Assembly: GCA_028023455.1 (NCBI GenBank)
Contig: JAQFVV010006425.1
Span: forward strand, 1,550,001-1,614,000
DNA: 64,000 nucleotides
From: Epiperipatus broadwayi
Lineage: Eukaryota > Onychophora > Udeonychophora > Euonychophora > Peripatidae
Direction: 5' to 3'
Part shown: positions 38,351-48,839 of the stretch, in pieces
Layout of the letters: each line of letters begins with the position of its first letter
Position numbering within the stretch: the stretch's first letter is position 1
The notes under the pieces: generated by a model
Told to the model about the DNA's origin: nothing
Seen by the model: the letters and a program-made list of their open reading frames with translations, nothing else
Databases searched by the model: none
Program-made: the position numbers and the translations under genes

Positions 38351-39940
38351 TGATAATTTTATAATTAATAAATTGTTTGTGAGACGTGAGTACTTACGTT
38401 TGATTCATAATCCTAATTATGTGAATAAAATATCCATATGGATTCAACTACTGGTAGATGAGCTTACCACTACTTTAGTAAAAATTGTTCGGGGCGGGGG
38501 GCACAATTAGTTTTAATATCTAAATAAAAAATAATGTTTTATCTTTTGGCGCAATGTTATTATAACTGTAAGATCTCTTTTTATTTTTAAGTATTCAATA
38601 TCATCATCATCATCATTATTATTATTACCGTATTTGAATGTTAAAAGAATAAAAAAAAATATTTACTTCATTTTATTATTATATATAAGGGTGTCATTAA
38701 TCACCTAATAGCAATAATACTTATAAAAAAATCTTAATAATCGTAATATTTCTTACAGAAATAATAAAATTGTGTATTTCCCAAATTATTATTAAAGGAA
38801 AATTATCGAAATTATTCTGTAACCAAAATCACTATTGATTAATGTTTAAACCGCTAGAGATTATAATAGGAGCTGATCATTTATTTAAAAATTCCGTTGT
38901 GTACATAATCTTTAATGCATATTTAAATATTGGTTGTATGTGAGTAGAAGATAATATTTATCATCACTAAAGTACGCTGCCTATTTTCTAATCTAGAAAA
39001 TGACGGATGATTGGATAAACGCCGACGTGACGACAGCGTTAGTGTAATCTTTCCATAACTAGTCTTCGTTTATTTAAAAAGAGGAAGAGACAGATTTGGG
39101 AATAATTACTGATAAATTCGGTAAACAGTAATTTCCGAACCAGAATAGAACAAATTTGTTTACTCTATAGCTTCTTTTTTTTTCTGTAGTTCATCATTTT
39201 TTTTTTTTTTTTAAAAAAAGTTCTTAAAAAGGGATTCCATTACTGCTAATATATTCGTAGCAATATTCTCAGCGGACTATAAATAATTCTGTGAAGTTAA
39301 TCCTCATTGGCTATAACTTTCTCTTTTAAAATGTAATGCAGGAAATATGAGTTCAAAGTTTTCGCCCTGCTGTCGTTGAAAACTGAAACTTTAAAAGTGC
39401 TCAGGGGCAAATCATCAAAATGTTATGTTAAGTTTAGCTAGTAGTGCATAACAGCAAGTCGACTTAACACAATCAAAATCTATTATATAAATATGAAACA
39501 CTATATTTATATAAACGCAGTGTTAAACAAATAATGTACATAACACTTTATGGATTGAACTATTAACGCTACAAATAAAGTTAATAATAAACAAATATCA
39601 TAAAAAAAAAATTATAAAAAAAAGGCATATAAGCTAGGCCTATCATATACAATTGTTCTTTTTGAAAACCATGTGAAGATACTTTTGTTTTTTTCCCCTT
39701 AAATTTGCAACAGTATAGCAGGTGTTATGATCTGATCATAATAAGATTTTGCTACTTTTGAATCTGTTTTTGAAAAAAAGAAAACTTATCATACATAACT
39801 ATAAACAGTCAGTTAATACAACTTCGTAATTATTAATGATGGTCAGCGTGCAATATGTTAACTTTTCTATTGGCGGCTCTTTGACACTAATATATATATA
39901 AGTTGAATTATTTGTACTTTTTTTTTGGGGGGGGGTTAGA
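38351..39940. other. Non-coding DNA, nothing assigned
   Basis: The 39000-39060 stretch (GCCGACGTGACGACAGCG) is locally GC-rich and has a CRE-like half-site; otherwise AT-rich with oligo(T) runs near 39175-39215. No gene seen. Confidence 0.4.
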
Positions 39941-40072
39941 TAATCACCATCTTTTTTTTTAAAGTGTCATAGCATCGGCCGGGACGTGAACCCGCAACCC
40001 GGGCAACTGCCTGCAAACGCAAGGCAGTCGCGCTAACTCTCGACCACCAATGCAAGAGTAATCACCATCTTT
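39941..40072 (-). mobile_element. tRNA-derived SINE, full-length young copy
   Basis: The best-preserved SINE copy. On the minus strand it starts TTGCATTGGTGGTCGAGAGT (tRNA A-box region), has the B-box GCGGGTTCACGTCCC, and ends GCCGATGCTATGACACTTT followed by an A tail. The length is about 100 bp, so the element is a tRNA-like head with hardly any body. Flanking TAATCACCATCTTT at 39941-39954 and 40059-40072 is an exact 14-bp target-site duplication. The intact promoter boxes and exact duplication suggest a recent insertion. Confidence 0.9.
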
Positions 40073-41039
40073 AAAAACATAAAAATGTATTTTTTTTCTT
40101 TAAAAAAGGCCTCTTGGACTAATAGTCAGCATTTGCTACCAAGCCCAATGACCTGGCAGTACAATCCAGATGAAATTTGAACATTTTTTTCTAGCTTCCA
40201 AGATAATTTAAAATTAAGTTAATCAATGCCCATTCATTTAATGGTTAGAAGGTGGGTATTTAGCTACTTTCATCTATACTTTAAAACAAAGGGGATAGCT
40301 GTAAATTATTGCTATACAGCATTTAATTGGCTTACTGTGGGGTTTATTTTACTTTATTATTTTTCTGTAGAGTAATTTGAGAAATGTATTTTCTCTGCTG
40401 TTAGTTATTTAAAGATATATTTCCATTCCCATCTAATCCTGTAAATACATTATAGGACTTATAAAGTAAACTATTGATAGATTTTATTTAAAAAAACAAC
40501 AACAACCGGGTACTAAATTTCACAAGACTTAAAAATTCCAAAAGAAAATATACACAAGGAAACTCTAGTTCACAATATATATATATCTTAATTATATTAT
40601 GCTTAGATTCAAAATCGGTTTAGAAACAGTATTAATATTTAATAACTCAAAGTACTTTTCGAATCTTTTTTATTTTGAAAGAATGTTATATTTTTAGTTG
40701 AGAGCAGATTATGGATATTGTTGATAACATAACTTGACATAATCATGGAAAAAAGATAAATGTTATTCATGAATATATATATATTATCATCATCAATTTT
40801 GTAATAAATTTTTTCTGATGTTGTGATTCCTTTAATCCGATTACTCTTCATTATATATATATAAAATAAAAATAAAAAACATTTTTTTGTAAAAAATCTT
40901 TTGCATCAACTATTCGCGTCTTTTCTTTCTATACCCCGCCCCCCATTTTTGTTTACTACTTACAATTTAATTTAATTCTAATATGTTAGATTTCACTGCT
41001 AAAGACAGATAAACATGACTTTTAAGCAACATTAGTGAT
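40073..41039. other. Non-coding DNA, nothing assigned
   Basis: Several short (TA)n runs and a CCCCGCCCCCC word near 40935. No gene recognised. Confidence 0.4.
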
Positions 41040-41580
41040 CAAGACTATGATTGTTTAGGTTGTTTTGTTTTGATTTCATAATCTTCTTACAGGTTTCAAA
41101 ATACATTGACACATATATTAAACTATGAAGCAGTACTTTTGAAAGGATTATAGTAAATATAATAGCGGCTAGACTAAAATGACAGCAAATCCAATACCAT
41201 TTAAGTCTAAAGAAAGGTTTTAAATATATGCTTTACCTATGGTTTTGAAACCTGGTCATGTAATATAAGAGGGATACATATATTTCAGAAATCTTAAACA
41301 AAGATGTATGGATAGTTGCCATCATTGAAACAATTAACATTAAAATGGAGATGTAATCTTATTGAATATTATATATATGGACAGGAAAAGTCTTAAAATT
41401 AAATCCCTAAAGATTTTAACAATAAAATCTAGGAAAAAAACAACATGTGAGATGGATTGATAAAATAAGGAAGTTTATTGGTGTAATGATGAATTAAGAG
41501 TATGGAGCAGAAACAGGATTAAACTTGGAGAAAGATTCATCTCGCTATGGATTGACAATGGTTGAAAATGATAATGTGTA
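41040..41580 (+). pseudogene. Decayed LINE ORF2 3' fragment (RTE-like)
   Basis: One frame gives LTYGFETWS near 41235-41262, matching the LLYGCETWT block that follows the reverse transcriptase in RTE-like LINEs. The tail (KSRKKTTCEM..., LGERFISLWIDNG) aligns with the 35.97-36.16 kb fragment at the DNA level. Frames are broken by several stops and indels. Confidence 0.55.
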
Positions 41581-42179
41581 AAAATGATATTGATTATTAG
41601 GATTTTATAATTTTTATCCATCCAGCCAATTCTTTAATATATGCTCATGAGTCGATGGATATATAGCCATTCTTACTCGGAGACACACTTATATTTAACT
41701 ATAAATTGTGGAATTGGTAATATTTTTTTATAACAATTAAACAAAAATATTGGAGTGACAAACAAATATAGAAAAATGGAGAATAGTATTTTATATTTAT
41801 ATAAGTTAAATTATTTGCATAATCTAATATTAATTGTTAAATGTCTTTAGAAAAATTCAGACTTTATGTAAAATTAAAATTTTTAAGTTCATTCAATTCT
41901 TACTAATAGTATAAAAGTTAATATATAACACAATATTTTGAATTGTATTACTGACCTCTCATCTTCAGGGATGACTGGTCTGACCAATAATAGTATTAGT
42001 ATAGGAATTGGACCCTTATCATTAGATGAGTAAATATTGAGTTTAAGATGATGTTCTAACTATTATTCTTTTTTTCAAAGGCAATAGTCAGAAAAAAAAA
42101 TAATATGCTTATCTATGAGGGTTCTTCTAATTTCTTCACTTTTTCCTAAGGGCAAGGCTAATGACTATTTTCCAAACAT

Positions 42180-43140
42180 GAATTATAATATTAGGTTGAT
42201 TTATGGGGATATTTTCATTTGAACAGTTTCTTTTGAATTTTGTTTTTGATACTTTTTTTCTTTCTGTTCAATATTTTTATCAAACATACATTCATTGGTA
42301 TATATGTGGTCTTCTACTTTCAAAAATATATTTTTCTTCTTTTCTAATCATTAGTTTATGCTCTTTTAATGGTTTTTCAATGGGACAAACTGATTTCTTT
42401 TCATATGTCAAAGCATTGACCGAGAAGCAAACCCAGGCCAGCTGCTTGGAAGGCAACTATGCTAACCACTAGGCCACTAATGCTTGATGGGACAAACTGA
42501 TTTCATCAATATAATCCTTCATATTCACATAGTATTTCATAAGCACATTTTCTGTTTTCTAACATTTTAAGTTTAGATTTTGCACAGAATAGGATTCTTT
42601 ATAATGTGTCGTGGCATCGAAAAGCTGTTTTGATGTTGTATTGATCTAGATTTTCTTTAGTGTATCTGTTATCCCTGGTCTGTATGGATATACTATGATG
42701 CCAATAAAAGTTTTTTTTTCTGATATCTATTTCAAGGATTCTAAATGATAGTCAATAGTCTTTATATATATTTTTAGTTTTAAAAATCACTGGTTTCTAA
42801 ACAAATGTATAATTCCAAGTTTTATATTTCTATAATGATTGAATGTTTATGATATGTATATTGTTGTATATGTGAGATTTTTATAAACTGTAGTTTTGAT
42901 TTTGCCATGGAGGAGTTTTATCATAAAGACTAAGAATGGCAGTTTTTATTCTTGTTCTGATTCTCTTATAATTTTATTTCAAGGGGATATGCTAAATGTC
43001 TATTTGAAATGTTTTTAATGGTAATTCATTATGAAACCATACAACAAATGTGTCATCAACATAATAAAGCTAGATTTTGGGTGAATATAGGATAGTGTAC
43101 ATGGCTGGAATTTTAAAGTTGTTCCATAGTAAATATTGTT
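42180..43140 (-). pseudogene. PLE-B reverse transcriptase and endonuclease pseudogene (left copy)
   Basis: On the minus strand the reverse transcriptase catalytic motif is readable as YVDDTFVVWFHNELPLKTF (about 43013-43070). KTTVYKNLTYTTIYIS follows (about 42840-42890), corresponding to the TVYRKPTHTDRY block of Penelope-like enzymes. The endonuclease tail (IYTNECMFD) lies near 42260-42290. Many stops and indels occur, and the GIY-YIG core is largely lost or displaced by the SINE insertion. Confidence 0.75.
42380..42504 (-). mobile_element. tRNA-derived SINE with exact 18-bp target-site duplication, inside PLE-B
   Basis: The insertion 42398-42486 reads on the minus strand CAAGCATTAGTGGCCTAGTG, then a B-box GGGTTTGCTTCTC and the 3' end GGTCAATGCTTTGACATATG. 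It is bounded by exact copies of ATGGGACAAACTGATTTC at 42380-42397 and 42487-42504. The long perfect duplication shows the SINE jumped into an already present PLE copy. Confidence 0.9.
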
Positions 43141-43159
43141 AATCAGAAGTGGCAGTGGG

Positions 43160-44085
43160 GAACCCAAAGTTATTCATTGATTTTCAACATTTACATGAAA
43201 AACTTGGAACCACAACTATAAATACTACCATTATATTCACCTGAAATCTGACTTCACCATAATGATGATATATTTATTGAATGACCATTAGATAAAACCT
43301 TACTACAAACATTCTAAACCCTTATCAATAATATTTTCTTTAAATTAAATTGATAATAAAATAAAAATAAAAATTGACATTCAGAGATGCTTTTGTAAGA
43401 ACACACTACACTATGGAAAAATCAAAACTATAGTTTACAGAAAACTTATACATACAGGAATATACTTAATAATATATCCAATCATTACAGAAACATAAAA
43501 CATGGAGTTATACTATCACTATGAAACAGAGCAAAAGAAGTTTGCTCAGAATTTTGTGATTTAGAAAAAAAATGTTCTACCTAAAACAAACTTTTTTGAA
43601 GAATGGTTATCTATCAGCTATCAGTAAGAAAAACTAAAAAACAACAATAAAATAAACATCAAAAGAAAATTAAACAATTATTGGGATAGCAGACAAACTA
43701 CAGAGACATAGAAGCAATGTAACATAAGAGCAGTTTTCCAAAGCCATAGCATCTATACTCTACAAAACTTAAACTTGAAATGCTGGAAAACAAAAACTGC
43801 ATCTATAAAATATCATACGACAGTGAAAGGACATATATTGATGAAACTAATCAGTCACTGAAAAATAATTAATAAAGTAGAAAGAGATGTTTAGAAAAGA
43901 AAGAAAAACTGATGAATATAAAATAGCAGACCATATATGTACCATTGAATATAGACGAATTGGAAAAAGACAAAAATATTGGATAGATAGAAAAAAGTAC
44001 AAAGAAGAAAATTTAAAAAGAAACTATTCACATGATAATGGCAAATAAACCCATACACTAATCTAGTGTGATTGTTCATAGTATT
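43160..44085 (+). pseudogene. PLE-B reverse transcriptase and endonuclease pseudogene (right copy)
   Basis: Plus-strand readings in order: HNDDIFIE*PLDKTLLQTF (YVDD motif region, about 43260-43316), TLWKNQNYSLQKTYTYRNIL (about 43413-43472), IKHGVILSL*NRAKEVCSEF (about 43496-43555), then EMLENKNCIYKISYDSERTY and IDET (about 43780-43850), where the YIG motif has become YID, and the tail ADHICTIEY...KYWIDRKKY (about 43925-44000). The order reverse transcriptase then GIY-YIG is diagnostic for Penelope-like elements. Stops and the lost YIG glycine mark it as inactive. Confidence 0.8.
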
Positions 44086-44400
44086 TGTAAGGCACTCGTT
44101 AACTTTGCCTTTAAGAATAAATGGAGGAATCGGGAATATAACCTAGTTGGTTAAAGTGTCACATGTAATACAATATTAATAAGTCTAAAGACCTAGATAT
44201 GATTATCATTCTAGTACTGTGACTGCAGACTAGCAACACATAAAGAAAAAAGAAGAATACCACTGAAAATATTGTATTATCTCTTAATCTGTATACTATA
44301 ATTAAAAGTTAATGTATTTAAAAAATTAACGTTTCTAAAGATATTAAAAATATATGATGGAGATAGTCCAACATATAATTACTAACATTATGTTTATATT

Positions 44401-45263
44401 TTTGTTTTTAAAAATGTAATATGTATAAGCAATCAAATATTATAATGCATAATATATAAGAATAAATTAAACAGCATAAAATAATATGAAATATATTTGG
44501 GGAGTTAGAGTCCTAACATAAATATGCTGTCATTTATAATACATTGTCATCAAATATCAAATCTATGAAATACAATTCCACAAAGCTGGGAATTTACATT
44601 GGTAGAAATGTTCATGATAGAATATATTATATTGACAAACTATTAGCAATGATTATTAAAAATAATTGAGTGCATTGTTGCTTTTGAATTCATCAAAATT
44701 AATAAATTTTATCCATAATTTATAGATATTGACCTCAAAAAATGTCATGTTATCATTATGTTAAGCCATGGAGAATATGAATGATATTGAAATATTATTT
44801 CTCATTGTACTCTACAGCCAACTTACATCACCTTCCATCAGATGGACAATTTACCACACACACACACACACACACACACACATGGAGATAACACAATAGA
44901 GAATGAAGTAGTAGAACTCATGGCTTCATCTGCCATCATTACATCATAGCTGAAAATTTTATTTATATTTCTACCTGGAAATTCCATTTATACTTCAATT
45001 CTTATATCTGAAAAAATCATCATATTAACAATGAATAAATATTTCACTGTTATTGATAATTGTTTATTAAATCTAAGATTGTCTTTTTAATATTACCACA
45101 GATATAGAATGTAATCTCTGTTAAAAGTTAATATACATATTTATTAGCTACAATATCTTCTCTTTCACATATGCATGTTAATTTGTTTGAAGGAAAATAA
45201 GGAATATATATATATTATAATAATATTACAAATCGATGTCTGTATTTTTTCAAAATAATGTAC
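44401..45263. other. Non-coding DNA with (CA)n at 44854-44882
   Basis: Apart from the dinucleotide run nothing is assigned. Confidence 0.45.
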
Positions 45264-45483
45264 GTAACTTTATAAATAAATATGTGAAAATACAGTAATT
45301 AAAAGTCTATAAAAATGTATATGTATAACTATAACTTAGAAGTGCTTTCACTACCTTGTAGCTTTGTCAACTATCACATTTAAAATGTCAACTTTTTCAT
45401 AATTCAATGTCAACTTTCCCATAATTCTGTAATCTTAACGTTTGCTGCTTGCCGATTAATTAAATTTTGCTTGTATTTATATA

Positions 45484-46011
45484 TTAAGATTGCCTCTTTA
45501 ATTTTTTTTTATTATTTCTTTCAGTTTCCAATATTTTTACATTGTTATAATCAAAATCAAAACCATATATACATGATTTATTATGGTCATAAAAAACAGA
45601 AGCTGATAAATTATCACTATTTTTAAAATTTTGTTTCATATTTTGAACCCTTTTAAATAATAATACGTGCTCTTTTGTTCTTTTTTCCAATGTGCACCTC
45701 GATTCACCTATATATACGCCACCACACCTACATATCCATTTGTAAATGATACAATTTTTATTTGTTAATAAAGTTTTATCTTTTGAATTGTTTATTAATT
45801 TATTTAATGTAGGTGGTGCATAAAATGCAATATCGCATATTCCTTTATAAATTTTCTTAATGAAACTTACCTGTTGATTTGATATATATGGTATTGATAT
45901 CCACAACTTTTTATCAGAAAAATTAACATTATTATTAATATTTTTATATTTAGAAGTAAAATTTTTAACATTATAATAAATCCAATCATAATTGTATCCA
46001 ACGTTTAACAA
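45484..46011 (-). CDS. PLE-A GIY-YIG endonuclease fragment, left arm
   Basis: A 175-residue frame has C-R-C-G at 94-97, YIG at 100-102, R111-T-K-E-H as the arginine/helix block, and FYDHNKSCIYGFDFDY downstream. The frame ends in KKKLKRQS because about five bases are missing in an A-rich stretch relative to the right arm, so the candidate catalytic glutamate region (KIKEAMLI) falls out of frame. The residues before WISIPYIS belong to the linker that follows the reverse transcriptase. Otherwise it is the best-preserved endonuclease core of the window. Confidence 0.85.
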   Translation of the reverse strand: MLNVGYNYDWIYYNVKNFTSKYKNINNNVNFSDKKLWISIPYISNQQVSFIKKIYKGICDIAFYAPPTLNKLINNSKDKTLLTNKNCIIYKWICRCGGVYIGESRCTLEKRTKEHVLLFKRVQNMKQNFKNSDNLSASVFYDHNKSCIYGFDFDYNNVKILETERNNKKKLKRQS

Positions 46012-46229
46012 CTCATTACAATAAATTTCAATATTTTTAGTTTTATCTGATGCATATTTACAAAGGTTATCATTTCTAAATATGCATCAGATAAAACTAA
46101 AAATATTGAAATTTATTGTAATGAGTTGTTAAACGTTGGATATAATTATGATTGGATTTATTATACTGTTAAAAATTTTACTCTAAATATAAAAATATTA
46201 ATAATAATATTAATTTTTCTGATAAAAAA

Positions 46230-46730
46230 TTGTGGATATCAATACCATATATATCGAATCAACAGGCAAGTTTCATTAAGAAAATTTATAAAGGAATATG
46301 CAATATTGCATTTTATGCACTACCTACATTAAATAAATTAATAAATAATTCAAAAGATAAAACTTTTTTGACAAATAAAAATTGTCTCATTTACAAATGG
46401 ACATGTAGGTATGGTAGCGGATATATAGGTGAATTGAGGTGCACATTGGAAAAAAGATCAAAAAAGCACATATTATTATTTAAAAGGGTTCAAAATACGA
46501 AACAAAATTTTAAAAATATTGATAATTTATTAGATTCTGTTTTTTATGACCATAATAAATCATGTATATATGGTTTTGATTTTGATTATAACTACATAAA
46601 AATATTGAAAACTGAAAGAAATAATAATAAAAGAAAAATTAAAGAGGCGATGTTAATATATAAATACAAGCAAAATTTAATTAATCAGCAAGCAGCAAAC
46701 ATTAAGATTACAAAATTATGGGGAAGTTGA
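46230..46730 (+). CDS. PLE-A GIY-YIG endonuclease fragment, right arm
   Basis: A 166-residue frame covers the whole endonuclease: YIG at 65-67, the following GELRCTLEKR, FYDHNKSCIYGFDFDY, and the intact C-terminal block ERNNNKRKIKEAMLIYKYKQ. The cysteine of the C-R-C-G turn is tyrosine here (C-R-Y-G). A 1-nt deletion near 46182 (ACTCTAAA against ACTTCTAAA in the left arm) separates the upstream part (46126-46229) into another frame, so the start given is only the first methionine in frame. Confidence 0.85.
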   Translation: MWISIPYISNQQASFIKKIYKGICNIAFYALPTLNKLINNSKDKTFLTNKNCLIYKWTCRYGSGYIGELRCTLEKRSKKHILLFKRVQNTKQNFKNIDNLLDSVFYDHNKSCIYGFDFDYNYIKILKTERNNNKRKIKEAMLIYKYKQNLINQQAANIKITKLWGS

Positions 46731-46900
46731 CATTGAATTATGGAAAAGTTGACATTTTAAATGTGATAGTTGACAAAGCTACAAGGTAGTGAAAGCCCTT
46801 CTAGTTATAGTTATACATATAAATTTTTATAGACTTTTAATTACTGTATTTTCAAATATTTATTTATAAAGTTACATATATATATATAACAGTACATATA

Positions 46901-47857
46901 CACCTGGGTCTCGTTTTATGTGGATTATTTTAATGTGATTTTGAAGTTATGCGATTCATGTTTCTTCTTAATATCTTTCATATTTCACTATATTTATTAG
47001 ATATCAAGAAATTTAAATTATTATTATTAATAACTTATTTTGACTTGAAATACTTTTTTCTTCAAACATATAACGTTATATTAGCAGCTAACGTGAATAT
47101 GGCCTGAAGCTGTATTTAGAATTTTAGCTTCTTTGTAAATAACCTATTTATACTAATGAGTAAATAATCATAATAGATTTATACTTACATATAAAAATAT
47201 TGCAATAAATATCCAAAAAATTTAAACTTTTAAACCGTATTTTGTTATATATAACAGAAATAAATAATCTTTTAGATTTTTAAAATAAAAAAACGAAGAT
47301 TTTATAAACTGAAAATAATCTTTCTAAGAATAATGTATAATCTTTTTGTTTTGATTACGATCTCATTTTTTTAATATAGAAACAAAAAGCCATTAACACA
47401 GCACAAAACTAAAAGTGGCGCATAAAAATAAAGTGGCTAACAGGTTTTTCTGGGCATAACTGCTGAGAGATTCTTGACTTCATTTAAGGAGAAGCCACAA
47501 TACAACACATTACATCACATCCAATCTGATTTCTTACCAGTTTACAAATGAATGCTAGCGGTAATGATTAAAATATGTATGAAAAATGTAAAATTAAATA
47601 TTGTAGTTAATAAAAAAAGTAAAAAAAAAGTTTGTCTTGTATTAATTTATTTCAAATATATGAAATTTTTTATTAGTCATACTTTATTTGCTTATTTTTT
47701 TAATGCGAATTTTAAAATAATTTTTTCTTATTGCTTTGCTTTTATGCAAATTCTGAAAAATACAGAACCTATCCCCCATTTTTCAAGGTAAGTTAAGTCT
47801 ATTTTTATGTGATTTTTTTTGTGGAACCTATCTACCGCGTAAAATGAGACCCAGGTG
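46901..47857 (+). mobile_element. TA-flanked pogo/Tigger-like DNA element (copy 1)
   Basis: Terminal inverted repeats CACCTGGGTCTCGTTTTATG and CGTAAAATGAGACCCAGGTG are bounded by TA on both sides (46899-46900, 47858-47859), the target duplication of the Tc1/mariner/pogo superfamily. A short coding remnant (GEATIQHITSH, about 47490-47525) matches the end of the other copy at 60.0-61.4 kb in opposite orientation. Most of the transposase is gone, so it is a non-autonomous deletion derivative. The open frame at 47552-47791 lies in the 3' non-coding part and is not a gene. Confidence 0.8.
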
Positions 47858-48280
47858 TATGTGAAAAAGTGGAGGAAATTATAAAAATGTCATACATAAT
47901 TGGAGTTTTTAATAATTGGTATATTGACCTTAAACTGAGATTTAAAATTTATATCTGGACCAATATTAATATAAAAATATCTGGATTAATAATGAGTTAT
48001 GCATAATCTTGATATATTTATCCACAAGATAGTAAACCATCATTGAGTTTGTACAAAAGTTATGCACTTATGGATAAAATCATAATAAAATACATAAATA
48101 AATAATAAACATTTGATTTCATAATCAATCTAATTGATGATGTTGTGTTAGTAGAAAAAACATCTTGGAAATCATTTGACTTTTTAAAATGTCTTTATCC
48201 AGTTGTTTGAAGAGGAATGATATTGAACAGTAAATTTATAACTATATATTTTCCAGATTATTTTATACACCTATCCCAAA
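47858..48280. repeat. Dispersed repeat segment shared with 57.95-58.12 kb
   Basis: The order GTCATACATAATTGGAGTTT, TATATTGACCTTAAACTGAG, TTTATATCTGGACCA is similar to GTCATGTGTTATTGGTGTTT, TATATTGACTTTGATCTGAG, TTTATATCAAGGC at 58015-58090. The family is unknown to me. Confidence 0.4.
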
Positions 48281-48478
48281 TTCATATCTAGTGTTGTTGT
48301 TGTTGTCTTCATTATAGTAGCAGTAGTATTAGTAGTAATAATAGTAGTAGTAGTATTAGTGGTGGTAGTGGTAGTAGTAGTAGTAGAAGTAGGAGTAGTA
48401 GTAGTATTAGTAGTAGTGGTGGTGGTGGTGGTGGTAGTAGTAGTAGTGATCATGGTGTAGTGGTTGTGGTAGTAAGTC
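48281..48478. repeat. Degenerate (GTA/GTG/GTT)n trinucleotide array
   Basis: About 200 bp of imperfect trinucleotide repeat. The poly-threonine frame on the minus strand is an artefact. The same repeat type appears at 57880-57945, just past the 3' end of the LINE coding sequence, so the two trinucleotide tracts lie close to either side of that LINE. Confidence 0.9.
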
Positions 48479-48839
48479 ACCAGATGGAGCTTTCACCAGG
48501 TCAGTTGATGTTTATTTCGACGGCTAAAAAAGACTTTAAATTTAATGGTTTTTTTTTTTTTAAATAAGATTACTACATATATCAGAAGATAGAACTACTT
48601 CTAAAGTTTCAGTTAAGCTCATTCTGGGCTAAAAATATTAATTTGAAGGATCTTTTTCTTAAAAAATATATTTCTTTAAAATTTCAAAGAATCCTATTTC
48701 TCAAATTCAAAATCAAGAAAAAAATATTCAAAAAAGCAGTACTAGTTTGATATTATGAAAAAAAGCAGGAAAATTTCAGACAGTAGACAGACTGTCTCTA
48801 TATACAATTCAGCAGAATTAAGAATTGAATAAAATGTTA

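Larger units (their letters stand above)
41820..44400. mobile_element. Head-to-head pair of PLE-B copies
   Basis: Two decayed Penelope-like copies meet near 43150. The left one reads on the minus strand (reverse transcriptase towards 43100, endonuclease tail near 42250, terminal region 41830-42060). The right one reads on the plus strand (reverse transcriptase from 43165, endonuclease near 43800, tail to 44085, terminal region 44120-44400). The arms are diverged, unlike the PLE-A palindrome. The ends carry the same tRNA-like and hammerhead-like words as at 1.3 and 27.7 kb. A SINE has inserted in the left arm. Confidence 0.75.
45264..46875. mobile_element. PLE-A 1.6-kb palindrome (inverted duplicate endonuclease ends)
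   Basis: Two near-identical arms, 45264-46060 and 46077-46875, are reverse complements separated by a 16-bp centre. Each arm runs from the centre outward through a GIY-YIG endonuclease frame to the same 3' non-coding end (GACAAAGCTACAAGGTAGTG, then TTTATTTATAAAGTTAC). Differences are scattered substitutions and a few 1-5-nt indels, so the duplication is fairly recent. No reverse transcriptase is present. It may be a twin-primed insertion, a head-to-head dimer or a later inverted duplication. Confidence 0.85.

Noticed and set aside
43891-44079. Minus-strand frame opposite the PLE-B endonuclease
   Set aside because: Shadow of the plus-strand Penelope-like pseudogene.
47552-47791. 79-residue open frame
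   Set aside because: Lies in the 3' non-coding part of the pogo-like element and its counterpart in copy 2 is not conserved as protein.
48271-48480. Poly-threonine frame
   Set aside because: Minus-strand reading of a degenerate trinucleotide repeat.
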